From: Sphingopyxis sp. KK2
GTDB lineage: Bacteria > Pseudomonadota > Alphaproteobacteria > Sphingomonadales > Sphingomonadaceae
DNA: 35,931 nucleotides
NCBI RefSeq assembly: GCF_001990265.1
Contig: NZ_LYVN01000026.1
Span: forward strand, 1-35,931
Direction: 5' to 3'
A program made the translations under genes and the position numbers. Of this stretch, positions 1 to 9,447 are shown piece by piece. The notes beneath the pieces were generated by a model. The model did no database searches. It was not told where the DNA came from and worked only from the letters and a program-made list of their open reading frames with translations. Each line of letters starts with the position of its first letter. Positions within the stretch are counted from its first letter, which is position 1.

Positions 1-677
1 AGGTCAGCCACGTCGGCGCTGCCGATCACGACATCGTCACCGCCGCGGTTGCCGCAGCCGAGGCGCATACGAGCGGCGAGATCGTCACCGTCATCGCGGC
101 GCAGTCGAACGATTATGACGATGTCGCGCTCGTCTGGGCCAGCGTCATCGCCTTTATCGCGATGTCGGTGATCGCGCTCTTCCCCGATTTCTATCGCGGC
201 CTGTACGACCGGCTGACCGGCGGCTGGGGCTATGACCTCACCGCGAACGAATGGCTCGGTACGGTGATCGCGATCGGCGTGCTCAAATGGATCGGCATGT
301 GGCTGATCCTGCTGTGGCGACCGCTGCGCCTGTGGCTCACGCCGCGCGCGATATTGGCGGGCCGCGTCCGTGCGCGCGCCGTCGACCTGTTCAAGGTCGG
401 GACCGAGGCCAAGACGCTCGGCCGCACCGGCATATTGCTCTACGTCAGCCTGAAGGAGCATCGCGCCGACATCGTCGCCGACGAGGCGATCGCGGCGAAG
501 GTCTCGCCCGACGTCTGGGGTGACGCCATGGCGGCACTGATCGACCATGTCCGCGCGGGCCGCCCCGGCGAAGGCATGGCCGAGGCGGTGCGCCAGATGG
601 GCATCGTCCTCGCCGAACATTTCCCCAAGGGCGACGACAATGCCAATGAACTGCCCGACCGCCTGATCGAGATTTAA
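1..677 (+). CDS. TPM-domain membrane protein, 5' end cut by window
   Basis: The reading frame is open from base 3 to the stop at 675-677, so the true start lies upstream and the visible part is 224 residues. The first visible third contains the phrase GEIVTVIAAQSNDYDD, typical of the TPM (Psb32/MOLO-1, formerly DUF477) domain, which usually begins near the N-terminus. Two hydrophobic stretches follow (around AIVWASVIAFIAMSVIALF-like residues 43-60 and a second near 90-108), then a charged cytoplasmic-looking C-terminal tail with an amphipathic helix. In this family such short TPM proteins sit in the inner membrane next to longer TPM partners of the LemA group; that partner would lie upstream and is not visible. 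Molecular function is unknown. An internal ATG at 162 exists, but beginning there would discard the conserved domain. Confidence 0.8.
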   Translation, partial: VSHVGAADHDIVTAAVAAAEAHTSGEIVTVIAAQSNDYDDVALVWASVIAFIAMSVIALFPDFYRGLYDRLTGGWGYDLTANEWLGTVIAIGVLKWIGMWLILLWRPLRLWLTPRAILAGRVRARAVDLFKVGTEAKTLGRTGILLYVSLKEHRADIVADEAIAAKVSPDVWGDAMAALIDHVRAGRPGEGMAEAVRQMGIVLAEHFPKGDDNANELPDRLIEI

Positions 678-713
678 GACCGCCATACGCCCGCAAACGC
701 GGGCCAATTGACC

Positions 714-854
714 TCGCACAAAGCCACGAAGCCACAAAGCGGCGCTGCTCGTTGCCGAAGGCTCCTTACCCATAGCCTTGCAATTTCGGCCGCATTTCAT
801 GCGTAGCCTCAGGTTGCGCCCGATCCCCCTTTGTGGCTTCGTGGCTTTGTGCGA
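714..854. repeat. Perfect 26-bp inverted repeat with 89-nt spacer
   Basis: Bases 714-739 and 829-854 are exact reverse complements (26 of 26), built on the words AAGCCACGAAGCCACAAAG and its complement. They flank an 89-nt spacer with no gene. The element fills most of the 678-900 gap between the TPM protein and the Nudix gene, whose Shine-Dalgarno lies outside it. A degenerate relative appears at 21082-21132. No transposase is present, so it could be a small non-autonomous element or a REP-type palindrome; it could also fold in RNA as a long stem. Confidence 0.75.
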
Positions 855-900
855 AACAATATCGCGACGCCCGAAATCGAAAACCGCCCAAGGAGATGAT

Positions 901-1449
901 ATGTCCCGTCCTGCCCCCGACACCCCTGTCGAGACCAAATGGGAAGGCCGCTTCGTCACCGTCAAGCAACAGGGGACATGGGAATATGTCTCGCGCTCGC
1001 GCGGCATCCATGCCGCGGTGATCCTGGCGATCGACGATGCCCCCGACGGCCGCCATGTCATCCTGGTCGAGCAATATCGTGTGCCGATGGGCAAGAACTG
1101 CCTCGAACTGCCCGCCGGGCTGGTCGGTGACGACACCGCAGGCGAAGCTGCCGAAATCGCCGCTGCGCGCGAACTCGACGAGGAAACGGGCTATGCCGCC
1201 GCGCACTGGCGCAATGTCGGCGAATATTATTCCTCGCCCGGCATGGTCAGCGAAAGCTTCACCCTGCTCGTCGCGACGGGGCTGACCAAGGTCGGCGAAG
1301 GCGGCGGGGTCGACAGCGAGGATATCATCGTCCACCGCGTCCCGCTGGCGGGAATCGAAGATTTCGTCGCGGCGAAGCGCGCGGAGGGCTGCGGCATCGA
1401 CGTGCGCGTCGCGATGCTGCTGGTGGGCGGGCTGCTAGGAGCCGCCTAA
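901..1449 (+). CDS. Nudix hydrolase, ADP-ribose pyrophosphatase type
   Basis: A 182-residue protein with a perfect Nudix box (G-x5-E-x7-R-E-L-D-E-E-T-G-Y) starting at the GDDTAGE segment near residues 77-99. This motif binds the divalent metal and positions the pyrophosphate for hydrolysis of nucleoside diphosphates linked to another moiety. The preceding EQYR and LELPAG words are typical of the ADP-sugar pyrophosphatase branch, so ADP-ribose is the likeliest substrate, though specificity is inferred. The start at 901 is chosen because AAGGAGATGAT sits directly upstream (890-900); the frame continues open to 778 but that extension lies inside the inverted repeat and lacks conserved sequence. 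The gene ends convergently with the rhomboid gene, overlapping by four bases. Confidence 0.9.
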   Translation: MSRPAPDTPVETKWEGRFVTVKQQGTWEYVSRSRGIHAAVILAIDDAPDGRHVILVEQYRVPMGKNCLELPAGLVGDDTAGEAAEIAAARELDEETGYAAAHWRNVGEYYSSPGMVSESFTLLVATGLTKVGEGGGVDSEDIIVHRVPLAGIEDFVAAKRAEGCGIDVRVAMLLVGGLLGAA

Positions 1450-2081
1450 CGCCCCTTGAAGCGCCAGCGCAGCAGCGGGCGCGCGAGCAAAAGGCCGGCG
1501 AGGAAGCCGCCGACATGCGCCCAGATCGCGACATTGCCGAACCCGGCGCCGCCCGCGATCCCGATCAGCAATTGCAGCCCGATCCATGCCGCGGCGAGCC
1601 ACAGCGCGCGCACCCAATGGCCCGGAATCGGCCCGATCGCCGCAGTGCGCGTGCGGCTGAAAATCAGTGCATAGACCGCGACCAGCGCCGATATCGCCCC
1701 GCTCGCGCCGATCACGATCGTCAGCGACGCGGGATCGGCGATCCATTGCGCAAGCGCGCCGGCATAGGCCCCAGCAACGAGCAGGAAAGCGGTCGCCGAA
1801 GACCCCAAGGGCGCTTCGAGCTGGCGGCCGATGAACAACAGCATGATCATGTTGAAGACGAGGTGCAGCACCCCGGCGTGCAGGAAGGCCGACGACAGCG
1901 GCGTCAGCACGAAGGGCAGCATCGTGCCCGGCGGCGCGATCAGCTCGCTGCCGAAGCGTCCGGGGATGAAACCGGCGCCGATGAAGGCCTGATGCTCATA
2001 ACCCGTGATCGCCAGAAATATGAAGATGACGACGCACGCCATCGCATAACCGTTGATCACGGGGGTATGGCCGGCGTTCAT
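1446..2081 (-). CDS. Rhomboid-family intramembrane serine protease
   Basis: A 211-residue polytopic membrane protein with the rhomboid signature: HLVFN (His73, Asn77), the GxSG nucleophile motif GASG with Ser127, and the catalytic His189 in AHVGGFLAG. About six membrane segments can be drawn, the basic bacterial rhomboid core, with no extra cytoplasmic domain. Rhomboids cleave transmembrane substrates inside the bilayer; the substrate here is unknown. It is the last gene of the minus-strand carA-to-greA run, 14 bases after the greA stop, so it is probably cotranscribed. All catalytic residues are present, so it should be an active protease rather than a pseudoprotease. Confidence 0.9.
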   Translation of the reverse strand: MNAGHTPVINGYAMACVVIFIFLAITGYEHQAFIGAGFIPGRFGSELIAPPGTMLPFVLTPLSSAFLHAGVLHLVFNMIMLLFIGRQLEAPLGSSATAFLLVAGAYAGALAQWIADPASLTIVIGASGAISALVAVYALIFSRTRTAAIGPIPGHWVRALWLAAAWIGLQLLIGIAGGAGFGNVAIWAHVGGFLAGLLLARPLLRWRFKGR

Positions 2082-2095
2082 CGACGCGGCGCCGG

Positions 2096-2572
2096 TCAGA
2101 CGAATTCGATCTTCGTCACCACATAATATTTGTCGCCGGCGGGCACGGTGACTTCGATCTCGTCGTCGACGCGGCGACCGATCAGCGCACGGCCGAGCGG
2201 GCTGTTATAGCTGATCTTGCCGTCCTTGGCGTCCGCCTCGGCCTGGCCGACGATCTGGTATTTGAGCGGCTTGTCGTCTTCGTCGGCGAGCGTGACGGTC
2301 GCGCCGAACACGATGCGGTCGCCCGACAGCGTCGTCGGATCGATCACCTGCGCGCGCGAAAGCTTGTCCTCGAGGTCGCCGATCGTCGCTTCGACCTGGC
2401 CCTGGCGTTCCTTGGCGGCGTGATATTCGGCATTTTCGCTAAGGTCGCCATGCGCGCGCGCTTCCTCGATCGCGTCGACGATCAGCGGTCGCTCGGCCTT
2501 GAGCGCGGTGAGCTGCGAGCTCAGCTTCTCATAGCCTTCTGCCAGCATCGGCACCTTTTCAACGCTTGCCAT
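2096..2572 (-). CDS. greA: Transcription elongation factor GreA
   Basis: A 158-residue protein, the usual GreA length. The N-terminal half is the coiled coil with the acidic-tip motif [15 protein letters not shown], which enters the RNA polymerase secondary channel and stimulates cleavage of backtracked RNA; the C-terminal half is the FKBP-like domain containing [19 protein letters not shown]. The ATG at 2572 gives MASVEKVPM, the normal GreA start, with GAAGGA ten bases upstream. A TTG seven codons further upstream is in frame but would add a non-conserved extension. It follows carB by about 96 bases on the same strand, an order I recall as common in sphingomonads. Confidence 0.96.
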   Translation of the reverse strand: MASVEKVPMLAEGYEKLSSQLTALKAERPLIVDAIEEARAHGDLSENAEYHAAKERQGQVEATIGDLEDKLSRAQVIDPTTLSGDRIVFGATVTLADEDDKPLKYQIVGQAEADAKDGKISYNSPLGRALIGRRVDDEIEVTVPAGDKYYVVTKIEFV

Positions 2573-2668
2573 TATCCTGTTGTCCTTCGTCAATAATTCC
2601 GCCTCGGCGGGAGAGCGCCGGGCGGCAGAGCCGCTGTAGCCTTCGATGTCGGGGGGTGAAGCGGTCCC

Positions 2669-5989
<3,321 letters not shown>

Positions 5990-5992
5990 GGT

Positions 5993-6826
5993 TCAGTTTT
6001 TCTTGGCGCCAAATAGTTTGTTGAGGAAGGAAGGCGGCTTGGCTGGTGGTTCGCGACGAGGGCTGTTGTTGCCGGGTGTGGCCGCGAAAGTTTCCCAACC
6101 ATCATACTCGACGCCACTCTCCTGAGCTAAGTCGAGTAATTGAGGGGTAAGCTCGTAAAATGCGGCGATCTGAATTGCCATCAAACGGTTCAAGACCACC
6201 CCACTAGGATCGTTTAGCCAATGATCGACCTCAAAACCCAGTTTTGCGAGCTTCGCAACCAACAGCTGAAGTTTGAGCCGGTCGCCGTAAAACCAAAAAT
6301 CAACCTTTCTAGGTACGTCCGGCTGATCGCCATTCTCTTCCAGAGCGCTGACAACCTGTCGGTCCCCGTCTAGCTGCGTATCCAGTGGTGTGGGGGTGAT
6401 GAACTCACGGTAGGTTGAAAGAGCAAAATCCGAAGTGACTTCGATGCCGACAATGTCCGTATCGATATCGTCGATCAGCTCGGAGATTGGCGCCCCTCGC
6501 CCATGCGCAAAGTACAGAACACGTCGCCCGTCCCCTGTTACGCTGGCCGTGTGAAAGCAACGACCTTGGAGAGAAGAGAGCGACGAAATCAGCAGGTCTT
6601 CAAGGTTTTGCAGGCCTGTCAGGGCAGGAGACGTTGGCATGCCATTGTCTTGGATCTGGTCGGGGTTCAAATCGCAAATCACCGCCGACACAGCATTGGT
6701 CGTCTCAAAGTCGATGATGAAGTCGTTGTTGACTCGCGCACGCACGATCAGCGGGTAACCGTCGGCCGATTCCCGGCTCATGAGCATCCAGCGATCGGTG
6801 TCACCCCCAATGGTCAAGTCGCTCAC
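5993..6826 (-). CDS. DUF695 / RraB-domain protein inserted between carA and carB
   Basis: A 277-residue protein. The N-terminal half (about residues 8-130) resembles DUF695, and the later segment PRKVDFWFYGDRLKLQ... (about 165-245) resembles the RraB domain, whose E. coli namesake binds RNase E and alters its activity. The tail is low complexity, rich in proline and lysine. The start is a GTG (6824-6826) overlapping the upstream stop in a GTGA junction; the open frame extends further upstream only through an arginine-rich antisense-like stretch. Base composition is clearly different: bases 6121-6180 contain 29 G+C in 60, while 5101-5160 within carB contain 43 in 60. This suggests later acquisition. 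Whether it acts on RNase E is inference from the domain; many DUF695/RraB fusions are uncharacterised. Confidence 0.8.
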   Translation of the reverse strand: MSDLTIGGDTDRWMLMSRESADGYPLIVRARVNNDFIIDFETTNAVSAVICDLNPDQIQDNGMPTSPALTGLQNLEDLLISSLSSLQGRCFHTASVTGDGRRVLYFAHGRGAPISELIDDIDTDIVGIEVTSDFALSTYREFITPTPLDTQLDGDRQVVSALEENGDQPDVPRKVDFWFYGDRLKLQLLVAKLAKLGFEVDHWLNDPSGVVLNRLMAIQIAAFYELTPQLLDLAQESGVEYDGWETFAATPGNNSPRREPPAKPPSFLNKLFGAKKN

Positions 6827-7140
6827 TGCACATTCCGATCGACGCCGATCTGCGGGTCGGTCCCGCCGACCTCGGCGATGAAGTCGAGCACTGGGCGCGC
6901 GGTCGCTGCGACCCATACCGCGTCGGGCACGACATCCTCATATTCGAAGATCAGATGATGCCGCCCGACCCCGCGCGCTTCGGCAAAGCCGCGCGCGCCG
7001 GCAAGTTGCACCGCCTCATAGGGCAGCCGCCGCGCGCAGGTGATGTTGAGCCGCACGCCGTTGCCCCAGCGCTCGGGATGCGCCGCGGCATCGGCGGCCA
7101 GCGCGTCGAGCTGGTCGGTAACAGGCGCACCGCCTAACAT
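6823..7140 (-). CDS. Hypothetical protein, 105 aa
   Basis: A small cytoplasmic-looking protein with no signal peptide or membrane segment. I do not recognise the family. It has an alpha-rich N-terminus (LDALAADAAAHPERWG) followed by alternating beta-like stretches (GVRLNITCARRL, RHHLIFEYEDVVPDAVWVAA). Its ATG overlaps the stop of the upstream secreted-protein gene by seven bases and its own stop overlaps the GTG of the DUF695/RraB gene by four, so translation through the three accessory genes looks coupled. Base composition is high-GC like carA, unlike the next gene downstream. Confidence 0.65.
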   Translation of the reverse strand: MLGGAPVTDQLDALAADAAAHPERWGNGVRLNITCARRLPYEAVQLAGARGFAEARGVGRHHLIFEYEDVVPDAVWVAATARPVLDFIAEVGGTDPQIGVDRNVQ

Positions 7141-7589
7141 GTCTCGCCGCCCAGCTCGACGATGGATTCCGGCGGCGAGTCGTCCATCGCATCCTGCTGC
7201 TCATCGATCGTCGAGTAGCGATCTTCCAGCGGGATATATCCGATCCGCATGCCGTTCGTATTTTTGAGCTGCTTGATCGACCGCAGCAGACCCGACATGT
7301 CGCGCACATCGACCGCGCGGATGTAGAAGGCATTGGTGTCGCCATCGCCGTTCATCAGCGCGCCGGGAAGGCCATAGGTCGCCGCGGCCGCCCTGCCCGC
7401 CTGCAAGACGTCCGGGTCGCTGTAACCCCGGAACCAGATGATGGTCAGATATTTCTGCTTGCAGTCGAACGACGTGGTCACGGTCGTGGCGCTGTCGGGA
7501 ACGAAGCTCTTGAGCTTGTCCTGCGCAGCGGCCGGGGCAGCCAAGGCGATCGCCGGCGCCAGCAATGCGAGCGCGACCTTGCGCATCAT
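7134..7589 (-). CDS. Small exported hypothetical protein
   Basis: A 151-residue protein with a clear Sec signal peptide: MMRKVALALLAPAIALAAPAAAQ, with a likely cleavage after AAA/AQ near residue 22. The mature part contains two cysteines, one near residue 43 (SFDCKQK) and one as the last residue, which might pair in the periplasm. No family is recognised. The ATG at 7589 overlaps the carA stop in an ATGA junction, so it is translationally coupled to carA; a second ATG immediately follows. Its role beside carbamoyl-phosphate synthesis is not evident. Confidence 0.7.
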   Translation of the reverse strand: MMRKVALALLAPAIALAAPAAAQDKLKSFVPDSATTVTTSFDCKQKYLTIIWFRGYSDPDVLQAGRAAAATYGLPGALMNGDGDTNAFYIRAVDVRDMSGLLRSIKQLKNTNGMRIGYIPLEDRYSTIDEQQDAMDDSPPESIVELGGETC

Positions 7590-8809
7590 GCGCCTTCCCC
7601 CCGCGAGATACCGCCCACGAACTTCTCGAACAGATAAAAGCTGTCCTGCGGCCCCGGGCTCGCCTCGGGGTGATATTGCACGCTGAAGGCGTTCTTGCCG
7701 GTGATCGCGATGCCGCAGTTCGATCCGTCGAACAGGCTGCGGTGCGTCTCGACCACGCCCTTGGGCAGCGACGCGGTGTCGACCGCGAAGCCGTGGTTCA
7801 TGCTCGTGATCTCGACCACGCCGTCGTCGAAGTCACCGCCGACGCGCTGCACCGGATGGTTCGCGCCGCGATGGCCCTGATGCATCTTCACCGTCTTCGC
7901 GCCCGCCGCGATCCCGAGCAACTGGTGGCCGAGGCAGATGCCGAAGATCGGGACCTTGCGTTCGAGCAACCCCTTGATCACCGGCACGGCATATTCGCCC
8001 GTCGCCGCGGGGTCGCCCGGGCCGTTCGACAGGAAGACACCCGCGGGGCGCAGCGCCATGATGTCGTCGAGGCTGGTCTTCGCAGGCACCACCGTCACGC
8101 GCGCCCCGGCCTTCACCAGGTTGCGGAAGATATTATCCTTCGCGCCATAATCGACCGCGACGACATGCGGCGCCGGATCGCCCTCGCGCTTGTGCGCCGA
8201 CGCCTCATAACCCGAGCCCAGGTGCCACACGCCCGCGTCCCAGCTGCCCTGCCGTTCGCGCGTCACCGTCTTGGCGAGGTCCATGCCCTCGAGCCCCGGC
8301 CAGCCCTGCGCCAGCAGCAGCAGCCGGTCGATGTCGAACTGGCCGTCGGGGGCATGCGCGACGACCCCGGTCGGCGCGCCCGCGTCGCGGATGCGGCGGG
8401 TCAGCGCGCGCGTGTCGATCCCTGCGAGCCCGATCAGCCCCTGCGCCTTCATCCAGTCGGGCAGCGTCTGCACGCTGCGGAAACTGCTTGGGCTCGTCGG
8501 CAGTTCGCGCGTGATGCAGCCGATCGCGGCGCGCTTCTCGCGCTCCATATCCTCGGGGTTCGCACCGACATTGCCGATGTGCGGGAAGGTGAAGGTGATG
8601 ATCTGCCCGGCATAGCTGGGGTCGGTCAGGATTTCCTGATAGCCGGTCATCGCGGTGTTGAAACAAATCTCGCCCACACCCGCACCCGCGGCGCCATAGC
8701 CCAGCCCCCACAGGATCGTCCCGTCGGCAAGGACGAGGACGCCGGTGGCGCCGGCAGGAGGCGTTTTGGACGCGACTTTAGGCGCCTCTGGGGGGGTGGC
8801 TGGTGCCAT
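7586..8809 (-). CDS. carA: Carbamoyl-phosphate synthase small subunit (glutaminase)
   Basis: A 407-residue glutamine amidotransferase subunit that hydrolyses glutamine and channels ammonia to CarB. The N-terminal CarA-specific domain (GEICFNTAMTGYQEILTDPSYAGQI, residues 46-70) is followed by the class I GATase domain with nucleophile Cys292 in GICLGHQ and His380/Glu382 in YHPE. The start at 8809 leaves a proline-rich extension of about 20 residues before the conserved core, with GGAG eight bases upstream. It heads the minus-strand run that also includes carB, greA and the rhomboid gene. A plausible promoter lies at 8845-8873. Confidence 0.97.
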   Translation of the reverse strand: MAPATPPEAPKVASKTPPAGATGVLVLADGTILWGLGYGAAGAGVGEICFNTAMTGYQEILTDPSYAGQIITFTFPHIGNVGANPEDMEREKRAAIGCITRELPTSPSSFRSVQTLPDWMKAQGLIGLAGIDTRALTRRIRDAGAPTGVVAHAPDGQFDIDRLLLLAQGWPGLEGMDLAKTVTRERQGSWDAGVWHLGSGYEASAHKREGDPAPHVVAVDYGAKDNIFRNLVKAGARVTVVPAKTSLDDIMALRPAGVFLSNGPGDPAATGEYAVPVIKGLLERKVPIFGICLGHQLLGIAAGAKTVKMHQGHRGANHPVQRVGGDFDDGVVEITSMNHGFAVDTASLPKGVVETHRSLFDGSNCGIAITGKNAFSVQYHPEASPGPQDSFYLFEKFVGGISRGEGA

Positions 8810-8844
8810 TCAACATGCTCCGGACGGGGGGCTAAACGGCCGAC

Positions 8845-8873
8845 CAAGTAGGAGGCAAAAAAGTGATTCACAA
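8845..8873 (-). promoter_or_regulatory. Candidate sigma-70 promoter for carA
   Basis: On the minus strand TTGTGA (8873-8868) is followed by 17 bases and TACTTG (8850-8845). This would start transcription near 8838, about 29 bases before the carA ATG and upstream of its GGAG ribosome site. It lies in the 131-base divergent gap shared with yqeY. Both hexamers deviate from consensus, so this is a plausible rather than firm call. Confidence 0.35.
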
Positions 8874-8940
8874 GCTATCGGATTCGGAAACTTGCCGCTA
8901 GAGAGGGCCTTTCCGAAATTTGCAGCGCATGGGGACACGC

Positions 8941-9393
8941 ATGATTCGTGACGACATCAAGGCTGCGCAGGTCGCCGCGATGAAAGCCGGCGACAAGGCG
9001 CGGCTCGGCACCATCCGGCTGATGCTGGCCAAGATCAAGGACAAGGACATTGAACTGCGCACCGGCACCGCGCCGGCCGACGACAATGTGCTGGTCACCG
9101 ACGTGCTGCAGAAGATGGTCAAGCAGCGCCGCGAGTCGATCGCCATGTACGAACAGGGCGGCCGCCAGGAACTCGCCGACATCGAGGCGGCCGAGGTCGT
9201 GGTGATCGAGGATTTCCTGCCCGCGCAGCTTTCGGACGACGAAGCGCAGGCGGCGATCAAGGCGATCGCGGCCGAACTCGGCGCGTCGAGCCTGAAGGAT
9301 ATGGGCAAGGTCATGGCCGCAGTGAAGGACCGCCACGGATCGGAACTCGACATGAGCAAGGCGAGCGGCTGGGTTAAGGCGGCCTTGAGCTAA
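8941..9393 (+). CDS. yqeY: GatB/YqeY-domain protein
   Basis: A 150-residue helical protein beginning MIRDDIKAAQVAAMKAGDK, the standard start of YqeY proteins, and carrying the family word RLGTIRLMLAKIKDKDIELR. The domain is shared with the C-terminal tail of the GatB amidotransferase subunit, which contacts tRNA; stand-alone YqeY has no settled biochemical function. The ATG at 8941 is preferred for conservation and a GGGGAC eight bases upstream; an ATG at 8929 and a TTG at 8920 are in frame. It lies directly before dnaG, the order seen in many alphaproteobacteria, and divergent from carA. Confidence 0.9.
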   Translation: MIRDDIKAAQVAAMKAGDKARLGTIRLMLAKIKDKDIELRTGTAPADDNVLVTDVLQKMVKQRRESIAMYEQGGRQELADIEAAEVVVIEDFLPAQLSDDEAQAAIKAIAAELGASSLKDMGKVMAAVKDRHGSELDMSKASGWVKAALS

Positions 9394-9405
9394 ATCCCGT
9401 CGCCT

Positions 9406-9421
9406 CGCCCGCTTGCGGGCG
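9406..9421 (+). other. GC-rich stem-loop between yqeY and dnaG
   Basis: CGCCCG and CGGGCG pair around a CTTG tetraloop. There is no following T run, so it is not a convincing terminator. It may attenuate or stabilise the message between the two genes. Confidence 0.35.
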
Positions 9422-9447
9422 GGCGCAGGGGTAGGCATATCCGGACT

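Noticed and set aside
778-900. Upstream extension of the Nudix reading frame by 41 codons.
   Set aside because: It runs through the 26-bp inverted repeat, carries no conserved sequence, and a strong AAGGAG stands right before the ATG at 901.
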